Origin: Hirsutella rhossiliensis
Lineage: Eukaryota > Ascomycota > Sordariomycetes > Hypocreales > Ophiocordycipitaceae
DNA: 64,000 nt
NCBI RefSeq assembly: GCF_020360975.1
Contig: NW_025408667.1
Location: 10,788,001-10,852,000 of the forward strand
Direction: 5' to 3'
A model generated the notes under the pieces. The model saw only the letters and a list, made by a program, of their open reading frames with translations. It did not search any database and had not been told where the DNA came from. This document shows, in pieces, positions 10,850-21,568 of this stretch (within the stretch, counting starts at the first letter, position 1; each line of letters opens with the position of its first letter). The position numbers and the translations under genes are program-made.

Positions 10850-12608
10850 CACATCGCCGGCTTGATGAGCTCCTCACTTTCGACGGCCAGGCTTTTAGTT
10901 CCCACGTTCAGGCCTTCTCCTATTGTTGGCAGCATCACAATCATGGTGATGACCATTACGGCCAGCCAAAAGAGGCTCGATTACAGCCTCAAGATGATCA
11001 ATATGAGGCTCTGCCTGTGGGGGAGAATTTGATGACGAAGACTGGATTCGCCTCGCTGCCCTTTACCTGACCACCCCTTACCCAGGAAGTTCTTGACCTT
11101 CTTGGCCGCCGCGATATCGACGTCAATTACGACTGGACACGGCATGTGGGTACATATCCGGAACTTCGAGATGGCTACTGGAAGGACCTTATCGCTAGCC
11201 ACCCCATGGCCAACGATGTGGAGGTCCTTGGCCTCAATGGCGTAATACGCTGAATCCACAACAACGGCTCGTGTACGACACATTCATGGGCCACTTCCAG
11301 GCGCGAAATCCCACTCAAATCCTTCTCCACGTTGATGGTGGTGGTGGCACCGGCAAGTCGTTCCTTATCAAGGTGCTTTCCTCCCATCTTCAGGCGGCCG
11401 CTCTACCGAATCCTAGCCCTATTTGCCGCGTAGCGCCAACAGGCGTTGCGAGTAACCAGATACAGGGCAGCACCATTCATTCATTGCTACGCCTCCCAGT
11501 AGGTGGTGCTTTTACCGACCTTCCCCCAGCCGACGCAGCCGCCCTTCAGTCCCGCCTACGGCACGTCAAATACCTCGTGATCGATGAAAAGAGCATGCTG
11601 GGGATTGAGCAGCTCGCGCGGATCGATTCCCGTCTGCGACAGGCCTTTCCACAGCGTAGCCTCGAGTTCTTTGGTGGTGTGAGCGTCTTGCTTGTGGGCG
11701 ATTTCTTCCAGTTACCACCAGTCCGGCAAAAGCCCTGTATTCGACTAGCACCAGCCTGTCTTCGTTGGAAAGGAGAGGGCAGGTGGCCTACCGGTTATTT
11801 GACCGCACCGTCTTCCTGACCACGGTACAGCGCCAGGCTGGTGATGATCAGGCTCAGTTCCGTCGGGCGTTGCAGGAACTGCGTGAAGTCAAGTTATCCA
11901 TACCGTCCTGGAACCTCCTTAGCAGTCGGGTACAGTCCAGGCTAACGCAGAGCGAGGTTGACAGCTTCAGGGCCGCTTTGCGGGTGTATTCTACCAGGGC
12001 CCGGGTCAACGAATACAATTACGAGCATATGGTGCATCTCAACGCCCCGGCAATACAGGTGGAGGCAAAGAATCAGGGCAAGGGCGCGGGGCAGGCACCA
12101 AGCGACAATGCTGGCAATCTATCTAACAAGTTCCCTGTTGCTAAGGGCGCCAGGGTAATGCTCACTACTAACCTATGGCAGCCAGCTGGCCTAGTTAACG
12201 GTGCCCAGGGTACTGTATACGATATCGCCTGGAACCCAGGCGCCGAACCATGGAAGATCCCCGGCCGTTATTATGGTGGACTTTGATAGCTACGATGGAC
12301 CGCCATATCTAATAACTAACGAGGGCAGGAAAATCTCACCCATCCTCCCAGTCAGGCGTGATTTCCTTATGGGCAACGAGACCTGCGCTCGCACGCAGTT
12401 TCCCCTGATGGTGGCGTTTGCTATCACTGTTCACAAATGCCAGAGCCTAACGAAGGAGCAAATAGTTACTGATCTCGCTACACGCGACTTCCAGGCCGGT
12501 ATTAGCTATGTTGCTGTGTCACGGGTTACGTCGCTGCAAGGCTTACTCCTTGAGGCGCCTTTCGATCGTCAGAGCCTCTATAACCACACGCCGACAGAAG
12601 GTTTATAA
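10850..12608 (+). pseudogene. Helitron helicase (PIF1-like) C-terminal half, frame-broken
   Basis: From about 10860 a degraded reading resembles the linker before the helicase of the Helitron at 24.5-29.4 kb, with LLGRRDIDV and YWKDLIASHP. Then comes a PIF1/Helitron helicase: Walker A GGGGTGKSFL (about 11338), APTGVASNQI, Walker B LVIDEKSMLG (about 11573), GDFFQLPPV, a late FAITVHKCQS motif and YVAVSRVTSLQGL. At least three breaks occur: near 11733-11735 (CCC), 12247-12248 (CC) and 12259-12262 (CCCC). Each is repaired by one extra C. No Rep domain is present, so this is a 5'-truncated Helitron fragment. Confidence 0.85.
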
Positions 12609-12947
12609 GCCTGTCTCCCTACGTGCTGCGTTTACGGCTAACTACAAAGGCTAAAGCAGGGATGAAGATGCGCCTCGCTGACCAACAACGGCGTCAGGGT
12701 CAACAGCTGAGCGATGCACCGTATCCACCACTCTACCTTGACTAAACGACGTCTTCCTATAAGCTACAGGGAAGGGGGAGGTTCGATATAGGGTATATAG
12801 TTAGATTGGGCCAGTCAAGGAGCGGTTTAAACAGCTGGATGGCCGCCGCAGGCGAAAGGGGGGTTCTAGGGGGTCCCCCCCTAGGAAAGTTGAATTGCAG
12901 GAATACGATGTTCACCCTTCGGGCTGGATATTCAGCCGTTAAGCCCC
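12609..12947. other. Post-helicase tail with a GC hairpin
   Basis: No gene is seen. At 12866-12884 an 8-bp perfect stem (CTAGGGGG / CCCCCTAG) closes a 3-nt loop. GC-rich hairpins near 3' ends are usual in Helitrons, so this may mark an old terminus, but I cannot place the expected CTRR end. Confidence 0.35.
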
Positions 12948-13288
12948 TTGCCTTGGCAACTTAACGGGTGTTCGAAGTATTTTATGGTTAGCAGCGGAAG
13001 TTCCGCGCAACATCAGTCACCGGGTCAGCTTCCGAGGCCCCTGTTGCCTAGGGAACGTGGAGATATGGGGGTAGCGGACTCTGATCGTCCGCTCCCTCAT
13101 CGGCACTTTCTGCCTCAGGAGGGAGATCCTGAAGATGAGGAGCAACGTGTTACGGCGGTGGCGGGCGATGTCCCGAGTGTTCATTCGAAGGAGGTACCGA
13201 AGCTTCGATCCATCCAGCCTAGGGAACCGGTATTCGACAACTTAAGAGAAAACGGGCAATTAGCAGCAGCAATTGCGTCTGGTTTGCT
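12948..13288 (+). other. Open frame of unknown origin joined to a Helitron fragment
   Basis: An open, acidic, proline-rich reading frame (GDPEDEEQRV, KLRSIQPREPVFDNL) runs from about 12948 into the next Helitron fragment near 13288, where the reading frame changes. It could be the start of a retroelement Gag or a captured exon. No family is recognised. Confidence 0.3.
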
Positions 13289-13771
13289 GGTACAGTATAC
13301 GATATCGCCTGGGCGCCTGGAGCTGACCCCATGCAAGACCCTCCCTGCGTGATCATGATGGAGTTTGACAAGTACACGGGGCCGGTATTCCTGACCACCA
13401 CAGATGGCAGGAAGATTGTCCCGATTCTGCCAGTAGACAGGGACTTCCTCGTCGGAGCCACACTCTGCACTCGTACGCAGTTTCCCCTGATCGTATGCTA
13501 CGCCATTACAGTTCACAAGTCGCAGAGCATCACCGAAGACATGATCGTGACGGATCTGTCCTGCCGTGACTTTCAGACCGGTTTGAGCTACGTGGCCGCC
13601 TCGCGTGTAAAAACGCTGCAGGGTCTGATGCTGGATGCCCCGTTTGACCGCAATCACCTGACTTATGAGTCGCCGCCGGAAGGAATTAAGATGAAAATGA
13701 GGGATCAGCAACTTCGCAAACGACAGGTTCTCACCCAGAATCCGTACAAGATAGGCCACGGGTCTACGTAG
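13289..13771 (+). pseudogene. Helitron helicase C-terminal fragment
   Basis: Starting abruptly at GTVYDIAW-like sequence, the frame continues through FPLIVCYAITVHKSQS and YVAASRVKTLQGLMLDAPFD, the end of a Helitron PIF1-type helicase, and stops at 13771. It lacks Walker motifs and everything upstream. The last 200 bp and the following 190 bp recur in inverted orientation at 29640-30022. Confidence 0.8.
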
Positions 13772-13960
13772 CTCCACTTGATGCTACCCGCGACAATAAC
13801 GAGACTTTCCAAGGCACAGATGGATGTATGATTGTAGATGCTGTAGTGATTGTTCGGTGACCGCTGGACTGGTAGCCAGACTCGCAGCCTTCGGCTGATT
13901 GTACGCCTTGCACCACAGCCCTAAAAACTAAAGTGCAAGGTGTGGCGCAGTATTTTACGG
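13566..13960 (+). repeat. Helitron 3'-end repeat, pair of 29640-30022
   Basis: Contains the last part of the helicase frame, its stop and about 190 bp beyond. This ends with an 8-bp stem (CCTTGCAC / GTGCAAGG) around 13908-13940. The copy at 29640-30022 keeps the same order on the opposite strand, including the hairpin, so this is likely the 3' end of a Helitron family. Confidence 0.7.
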
Positions 13961-14070
13961 ATGATTCCGTATGGTATAGGTTTATTGACAATATATGGGC
14001 AATATATGGTTTAAACAAACCATACGCGTATGATTAGAAAGCCTGTCTCAACAGTTGCGGAACTTACATG

Positions 14071-15000
14071 CTAACTAGCGTTACCAGCACTGTCCAGCGG
14101 TGCAGTCAGACCCTCTCCCAAAAACAGACCACACTCGTGTGGATATACCCGCCCAGGAAAATGGTTGGCGCGCCTGCCACCCGGTTCTTGGATGGTCAGC
14201 GTCAATGCCGACGGTCCTCCCCAATTGCCCATTACACTTCTAATCGGATAGTATCGTCCTCCGACAAGATTGACATTAGTGCACTGGGTCGGGTTGACAA
14301 AGTCGCCTCCCAAGCTTTGGACCAGCGGCTTGGCGTTAGGATCGGGCTTGCCGGTAACACAGCTGAAGGCATTGTCGTGCCCGAAGAAGATGTCGTTTTC
14401 GTTGTCGGCGGACGAACATAGAGTGTATGAGCCCGTTACAGGAGGGCGATAAAAGCCACAGTACACAAGCGTGAAGTTATTTGCATCAACGACAATACCG
14501 CCGTTCGTGTTGCGGGTCCAGCCGGGCCAGTACGGGAAGAGGGGCAGGTCCACTTTGGGGAGATTGGGGGGGTTGGGGCCATGATCTTGGGGGAAGTAGG
14601 CGAGATTAGTTAGTGATGACTGAAGAGGACTCAGATTCTGAGTGATATAGTAGGAGGATGGATCCCCCCCCGACCTGCTGTAGCCGCCGATAGGGTTAGG
14701 GTAATAGTCAATATTCAAACCCCTAGCAGGGCAATGACGGTCTGCCTGACAAGGCCCACCGGGACTGGGGTGGCGGTGGGGATGGTGGAGATGGTCATCA
14801 TGGTCAGGATGGGGGGGACAGTCCGTGGGGACGGACGGACCAGGCCGGTAGGACGGGTCCTCGCCGTCGGGCTCCGACATGGCGCCAAGCTGTTCCACCG
14901 AGACGGACTCAGTAGTGATCGTGTTGGCGTTCATGTTGTCGGGCGAGGCAATGGTGCCCGCCACAAAGGCGAGTACTACCGCTAAAGCCTCGATCTTCAT
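14071..15000 (-). CDS. Secreted GLEYA/PA14-like adhesin-type protein
   Basis: A single uninterrupted frame of 309 residues starts at the ATG at 15000. It begins with a probable signal peptide (MKIEALAVVLAFVAGTIAS). A proline- and histidine-rich stretch (about residues 55-90, with DHDDHLHHPHRHP) follows, and then a C-terminal domain resembling GLEYA/PA14-type adhesin modules: FTLVYCGFYRPPVTGSYTLC, DNENDIFFGHDNAFSC and GRYYPIRSVMGNWGGPS. GLEYA domains bind cell-surface glycans in fungal adhesins; the ligand here is unknown. No GPI signal is obvious at the C-terminus, so the product is probably released or wall-associated. It is one of the few host-type genes here with full coding integrity. Confidence 0.75.
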   Translation of the reverse strand: MKIEALAVVLAFVAGTIASPDNMNANTITTESVSVEQLGAMSEPDGEDPSYRPGPSVPTDCPPHPDHDDHLHHPHRHPSPGGPCQADRHCPARGLNIDYYPNPIGGYSRSGGDPSSYYITQNLSPLQSSLTNLAYFPQDHGPNPPNLPKVDLPLFPYWPGWTRNTNGGIVVDANNFTLVYCGFYRPPVTGSYTLCSSADNENDIFFGHDNAFSCVTGKPDPNAKPLVQSLGGDFVNPTQCTNVNLVGGRYYPIRSVMGNWGGPSALTLTIQEPGGRRANHFPGRVYPHECGLFLGEGLTAPLDSAGNAS

Positions 15001-15074
15001 CTTAGTCCAAGGAATTAGGAGTTGCTCTTTGGCAAATAGGACTAAATCTGCTAAAGAGAAAAGTAAATAAAATA

Positions 15075-15631
15075 TAAGAGAGGCCGGGCGACTTTATCGA
15101 CTTTATATTCGTTAAATCCGTGCCGAATGAAGAGGATACGAATCCGACAGGCACTGCATCCTATGTCTTCGTGCAAGGGAGAGAGAATTCCTTACTATGC
15201 ATGAGGAATTTTAAGTTTTAGTTCGTAAACAGGCCTACCCGTTTATGTATGTATGTATGTGTATTTCACCCGGAGGATTTCTCCTATAGGGCCTAGACGT
15301 AAAAGCTACTGACATTTCAATACATTAATGCGTAACACCTTAAGCCCCACGGGCCTACCCGTTTAAAGTGGGTGAGCCAAAGCGAATCCCCTTAAAGTGG
15401 GGGCGGGCACGAGTAAGTGGCGAAGACACTTAGTTGGGCTGCTGTGGCCCCACACCAAGATCAGCAGGTAGGTCTGTTCACGAACTAAAACTTAAAATTC
15501 CTCATGCATAGTAAGGAATTCTCTCTCCCTTGCACGAAGACATAGGATGCAGTGCCTGTCGGATTCGTATCCTCTTCATTCGGCACGAATTTAACGAATA
15601 TAAAGTCGATGAAGTCGCCCGGCCTCTCTTA
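15075..15631. mobile_element. Foldback/MITE-like element with about 160-bp inverted arms
   Basis: The left arm (about 15075-15240) and right arm (about 15466-15631) are near-identical inverted repeats starting TAAGAGAGGCCGGGCGACTT, with only a few mismatches. The centre is short, non-coding and carries a SINE fragment. No transposase is encoded, so the element would be non-autonomous. The exact target-site duplication could not be fixed. Confidence 0.8.
15246..15351 (-). mobile_element. 5'-truncated SINE inside the foldback element
   Basis: On the minus strand this reads the common SINE tail (TCTAGGCCCTATAGGAGAAA, then a CCTCCGGGTGAAAT-like motif and a tetranucleotide tail). It is flanked by a 14-bp direct repeat GGCCTACCCGTTTA (15232-15245 and 15352-15365), a target-site duplication. 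It shows retroposition into an already existing foldback element. Confidence 0.8.
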
Positions 15632-17529
15632 TTAAGCAAAGCTGTAAATTTGTGCTACGAAGTGACGAAGTACACACAGTGCGAAAATTCAGCGGAGCTT
15701 CTTTACTGAGCAAAAAGTGCGAAACTTTTAGACCCACTTTGCTAACAGTTGCGTTTTGATTGGAGCCCACTTCGAATACGTCTAGGTGATTGGTCAGATT
15801 TGCCCAGACTTTACCCGTGAACTTTGTTGTGATTGGTTAGAGCCTATGTATACTGTCTGCAGTAGAAATTATTCACACCGTAAAAGACGCCTCTGATTGG
15901 TCTAAAAGGTTTACCCGCACCTTTGCCATAGAACGTAGGGGCGCCCGGAGGACCTAATTTCCTCTTGAAAACCTCGATTCCTATCCTTTGACATTGATCT
16001 TCTGACGAGGTAAGGCAACCCCCTGGGTTGCGCACAAAAGCCTTGAGGAACGAAGACACGGTCGACTACCCGGCCGGCAGCGGAGACGGACGGCGTCGAG
16101 ACCGGGCTGGAGGTCCCGTCGCAAGAGGGAGAGGCCGGCGCCGGCGACGACGCCGTGGAAGGAGACGACGGGAGGGGCCGAGGGGAAGTGGCCGTCGGGA
16201 GGCCAAGGAGCGCGGGAGGACGCCAGAAGGAGAAGTCAGCGACGCGGCAGGGGAGGAGACGCATACAGGGCGGGGGCATGGATGGTAGCCATGGTCGCGG
16301 ACGACGAGCGTGGAATTGTAGACGACGGTATCGCCCGGGCCGGCGTGGAGACCGTCGCGGCACTCGAACCCCAGGGAGGGCATGGGAGTGGACGTGGCTG
16401 TTAACGAAGAACCGATGCTCGGACCGGTCGGGGTCGACGACCGGCTGGCCGTAAATCGAGAGGTTTACCTAGGCTAAAGAAGAGAGAGACAGCCGGGTCG
16501 GCGGCATCCGGCTCCGCGCGGAGGGGCGCGTACTCGGCCGGGAGCAGCTACGAGGGGACGGGCAGGAAGACACGGGCGATAGCCTTCGGCGTTAAGGTTC
16601 TTGATGCGGTGCTCGTCTTAGTGGGCGAACCTCGAGGGGCAGTCGGGCTGGGCGAAGAACATCATAGACATGTCACCGTCGACGCTCTTGCCAGTACTAA
16701 GGGGCCTCTTCAGATGCGGCGGAGAGGCGGCCGAAGACGGGGACGAAGACATGGCGAGGTTGTATAGCGTAAGAGCGACGCTGCCGTTTTGAATCGTTTA
16801 AGCGGGGCAGAATAGGAGCAGGAACTCTTCCTATTTTTGTATCGTTGGAAGAAACCGGCGGGAAGTGAAGGGCCAGGGCCGCCTTACAGAACACGAGCAT
16901 AGATATTAACGGAAACACGGGAAAAATTTTAGCGGTTAGGAGAACATGGAAAGAGCGTTGTCTAGAGAATGCTATGAGAAGCGAGGGGAAAAGGGCAAAA
17001 AGGCGGTCTGCTTAGGGATAGAGGGTTTTTAAGACAACCGACATACGGGAAGCCATATTGTCACAGAATAGGGCAGCTTCATTGGCGACACGTTTAAGAC
17101 ATGGGGTTAAAAGCCAGTATGCAAGCATCTAACCTCGAACCAAGGCGCTTAGCGACATAGCTCCAGATAACAAGGAGAGCGTAGAATGTAAAGCACGAGT
17201 AAGAGGAAGGTGCCGTAGCGACTTACATGTAAAGACCGGCCTAGGCCGTTGCATGCGATAGCAGCAGGCAGTTCCCGGTAGGCTTAATGGAAAGTCGGCG
17301 CCGGTATAATGTGAAGAGCAGCAGCATGCTTATAGACGTACTACGGAGCTCTATATAGTACATAGGTCATTGTAAATGTAAAGTGTCCGTTACGCATAAG
17401 CTGCATGCCGAGTAGCAACATAAGCGCAAGACGAGCAGCCCAGGAAAGGACGTATACGTCGACGTCCGACTCACGAGGCTCCACGTCAGGGCATAGCAGC
17501 ACGAGGTAGATGAGAGGTTTATAAAGGTA
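15632..17529. other. No confident gene; ATTGG (CCAAT-type) motif cluster and GC-rich tract
   Basis: Four copies of TGATTGG lie between about 15755 and 15900, partly within a repeated TGATTGGTC...TTTACCCG context. From 16040 to 16450 the sequence is very GC-rich with long spurious frames on both strands. From 16930 to 17530 nothing is recognised. The first 30 bp resemble 29571-29605 in inverse orientation. Confidence 0.4.
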
Positions 17530-20500
17530 GTGGCAGCCAGTATCGCGATGGAGTCAGCTGCTGGAGGGGGACCGCGCGGAGCAGGGGGGGGCGCGAGCCC
17601 GGCGCAGGAAGCCCACGGACCGCGTGGCGCCTTGGAGACGCCGGTCGAGGACGGTCCGGGCGGGGACGCTTGGAGACCGATAGGTGCGACTGCCAACGGC
17701 GGCGACATCGCCCAGCCTAGGCAGGGCGAAGCGGATATGGGAATAGGGTGGAACGGCCACACCACGCCGCAGCCGAGTGTCGACGAGGGCGCGAAGCGCA
17801 GGCGGGGAAGACCACCGAGGCAGCAGAGACTCCAAGCCGACGCAAGGCAGCAGGCGTTGCGGCGTATCCAGCCCCGGCCGACACCGATCGCAGCCGGTCT
17901 CACACCGCCGCCGAGCGAGGGCGGCCCGCCTAGAGGCCAGCAGGCGCCGCGGCACATCCGGGCTCGGCCGGTTCTGAGGGCGGGAGTCCACGCGGCGCCC
18001 CCCACCGAGGCGGGACCGAGCGTCGGAAGCACGGACAGCCAACAAGCCGGTACGGTCGCAGAGCGAGGCCAAGGCGCATGAAGACGGCTAACGGGGCGCA
18101 GGCAGGACAATGAATCGGCAGCCCGGGGGAGAGCGGAAGAGGAAGGGCCGCACCCCCGGCGGGCAGGCCTTAGGGAAATGCTCCCGGGTCCGGGTGGGCC
18201 AGAAAACCCCAAGACGGAGGGAGCTGCAGGCCGAGGACCTAGCCAGCGTACTGCAGCACCTCGAGGAGGAGTTCGCGGCGGGCGAGAGGCTCGCAGACGA
18301 GCAGACGTGGTGCATGCCGGTGCCGCGCGCGAGGCAGGTGCGAACGGTGCAGAGGTTCTACCGGGCGTTCCACGACGCCGGCACGCTACCGGTCTTGACC
18401 TGCAAGGTATGTTACCGGAAGCGGTCAAGAGAGGAGCTAAGGAAATGGCGTGGGAGGTGGCCATGGCGGAGCCCCGTCACGGAGGGCGGCCGGTCTCTAT
18501 TCGCGTGCCGAAGCTGCTTCCCGAGGCCGGGCGGTGCCGGTATGCGCAGAGTGCGCGCGGTGCCTCGGGCGTGAGAGGGCTTCGCCTGGCATGCACCTCC
18601 ACGGCCGGCTCGGCTGCGAGCACGCGTACCCCGACGAGCTCAAGGGCCTCACGCCGGTCGAGGAGAAGCTGATCTCGCTCAACTCGTGCTACGGCTTCGT
18701 GACGAGGTATAGCATCCCCGGCGGGCAGAGGCAGAGCGTGAGGTATCCGAGGCACGTCAAGGGCCATATCACGGTATTCCCGAATGACGTGCAGGGGCTG
18801 GTGACCAAGGTGCTCCCGCACCCGCTAGTCCGGGTTATGGACGAGATCCATGTCTCGTGGCAGGGGGCCGAGAAGCCGGGGCCACGCGACCTGTCGGGCC
18901 TCCTGTCGGTAAGGCGGCGGGCGGTCGAGAGGGCGCTCGTCTGGCTTAAGGAGAACAACCCGCTCTACGGCGAGGTCGAGATCGACGTGGCGGAGATGGA
19001 GAGCTGGGGGGCGCCGCCGCACGGGGTGCCGTCGGTGGTATGCGAGCGCCTGGAGCGAAACGAGCCGTCAGCGCGGGAGAGGACGCGGACCGCGCAGGTG
19101 GTGCCGCCGACGGAGCGGGCCATGGACGACGAGGGCGCGGTCGAGATCGAGGAGATCCTCGTCATGTTAAGCCAGGGGCGGGATCCCGCGGAGAGGAGTC
19201 GCGACGTCAGGCCCACGTGCGACGACGAAGAGGACGGCGCTAGGCCCGAAGAGGGCGGGGAAGTAATCAACGAGGTGACGTCGTCCGGCATGTTCCCGCT
19301 CGACGGGCCGCCAGGGGTGGCGGACGCCGAGAAGATTCGCTTCGCCCGCGACGCCGTCGGGCCCGACGGAGCGCGCGCCCGCGCAGGCCCGAGGACGTGG
19401 GTGGGGACGGCGGCCGGAGGGGCGGCGCGCGGCGGCGATGGCGACAAGTACGAGCCCTATATCCAGGTACGGCGCGGCAACGAGTTCGCCGACTCGGCGG
19501 ACGCCTCCTTCTTCGCCAAGACCTTCCCGACGCTATTTCCTTTGGCGTGGGGCCGAGGCTCGCCGACGAGGCCGCTACCCGTGGAAGCGAGACTACCGGG
19601 TGGCGGGGCCGGGCTGCCGAGGCGGAGCGGGTCGCGGAGGGCCTCACGTCGACCCGGAACATGAACCTCCAAGCATGGGCCGACGTCGTGCTACGGCGCC
19701 ACGGCGGCCGGTTCGCGACGCATCCCATCTTCGCCTTCCTAGTGTTTAATATGGGGTGCGGTCTAGGAACCGCCAGGCCAGTATGCTAGGCGTAACGAGG
19801 AAGAACTTCGCAAAGGTCGAGGGTCTACTAAAGTCGTTAACGACGCAGAGGCTCGAGGCGGCGAGGGTCGAGCTCGAGGCCACGGGCAAGACCGGCGACG
19901 ACGGGGTAAAGGAGCTCCGGTCCCTATCGGTGTTTGGCCACCGGCAGCCGATGTCGAGGGAGAGCCGCCTAAGTATGCGGAAGAAGATACTATCTCTCAT
20001 CGTCAGATACGGGGTGCCGGCCATTTGGTTCACGCTAAACCCGAACGATATTACGAACCCGGTAAAGCTACGGCTGGCGGCGTACCGCGCCCGCGACCCC
20101 GAAGCGGCCGAGGCCTTCCTAAGAGAGCTAGGGACTGCGTATAAGCGGGTGCGGCTGGCGATAGCGGACCCGATGAGCGCGGCCGTCTTCTTTCACCGGG
20201 AGATAAAGCTCTTCTTCGAGCATTACGTCGACGTCGGGGACGAGTCGGTGTTCGGGCACGTCGGGGCGTACTACGGGGCGGTAGAGACGAACGAACGAGG
20301 TGCTCTCCACCTCCACGGGCTTCTCTGGCTAAAGGGCAATGCGCGCCTCGGCGAGGCGCTGGCCGGCGCCGGCGGCGAGGAGCAGGCAGCGTACCGGGAG
20401 CGAATAATCCGCTACGTAGACAGCGTCTTCTCCGAGGTAAGGCGGACGACGTCTAGAGGCGTAGCCTCCCGGCTCCGTCGAACGCAGACTAAAGGGGCCG

Positions 20501-21568
20501 AAACTAACCCTAGGCCGTAGGAGCTAGACGCAGAAGGGCACCACGCTGTGCAGGCGGAGCGGTCGATCACGGCGCACATGTCGTCGTGGCTTGACGACGT
20601 CGAGCGCTTAACGGACGCGTTCGACGAGGAGGCCAACTTCTGCGCCGGCGCGACGCAGGTCCACACGCATAGCGCGACCTGCGTCAAGTACTCGCTCGCG
20701 GGGCCGGTCGTGGGCGACCTCTGCCGTTTTAAGGCGCCCTGGAGGCTAGTAGAGAGGACGGCGCTCACGGCGGACGGCGTGCTGGAGATCCGGCGGACAC
20801 ATAGCATGGTGAACCGGTGGAACAAGGCGATGGCGGTAGGGCTGCGGCACAACCACGACATCTCGTTCATCGCGACGCAGCGCAAGACCATGGCCCTGAT
20901 CTACTACATCACCAACTATGCGACTAAGGTAGAGGACCCTACGTGGAAGCGGGTGGCCGCCGCGGCCGAGTTACTCCCGACCTTAGAGCCGACAGCAGAG
21001 AGCAGTATCCCCAGCGCCGACCGCAACGATAGCGGGGGGAACGGAGCCGGAGAGGAGGCCGCGGCGGACCCTATAAGGGGAACAAGACGAGGTGTTCCTA
21101 CTAAAGGCGGCGAACCGAATCTTCACGGAGCGCCCGCTATCCCAGGTCGAGGTGATCGCCGACCTCCTGGGGTATCCCGCGGAGTTTTGCAGCGGCGCGG
21201 CGTGGGCGTACGTGAACACGAACCAGCTCTACTGGGCCGTCTTCCGCCAGTGGCGGCACCTCCGACTGGCGAGCGGGGTAGAGGCGACGGCGAGCGACGC
21301 GCCGGACGAGACGGTCGTCGTCGAGGAGGCGGGGCCGAGGATCTCCTTCATCGAGGCCTACCGGCATAGAGGCGGGCTCCTACAGGGCCTCTGTCTCTAC
21401 GACTACGCGTCGCTCGTAAGGCTGAAACGGAATGGCGGAGGCGCCGAGGGCTGCGCGGCCTGGGGCGAGATACCCTTTAACGAGAGCTGGGCTCCGGGAA
21501 GGACTGGGCGCAAGTGCTCAGACGGCCGGGTAAGGGGCGAGCGTACGCCTAGACGGGTACCTCAGTAA
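17530..21568 (+). pseudogene. Helitron 1 Rep part (AT-hook, DUF6570-like, Rep-HUH), frame-broken
   Basis: The N-terminal segment (17530-18081) has an AT-hook-like KRRRGRPPR. The next has cysteine pairs LTCKVC and FACRSC. Segment 18600-19030 matches the DUF6570-like region found before fungal Helitron Rep domains: LTPVEEKLISLNSCYGF, KGHITVFPNDVQ, NPLYGEVEID. The Rep part has RHGGRFATHPIFAFLVFN, IWFTLNPNDITNP, the HUH motif LHLHGLLWL (about 20304-20330) and a second motif YYITNYATK (about 20900) that would carry catalytic tyrosine. A clear frame break lies at 19541-19543, where one extra T restores FPFGVGPR. Others occur near 18085, 19785, 20520 and 21070. Rep nicks and joins DNA in rolling-circle transposition. 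Confidence 0.8.

Noticed and set aside
16066..16383. Minus-strand GC-rich frames as a secreted protein
   Set aside because: Two overlapping frames look equally plausible, there is no signal peptide, and composition alone explains their length.
17367..18464. 365-codon minus-strand frame
   Set aside because: High GC content removes stops; the plus strand carries Helitron coding, and the antisense reading has no family motif.
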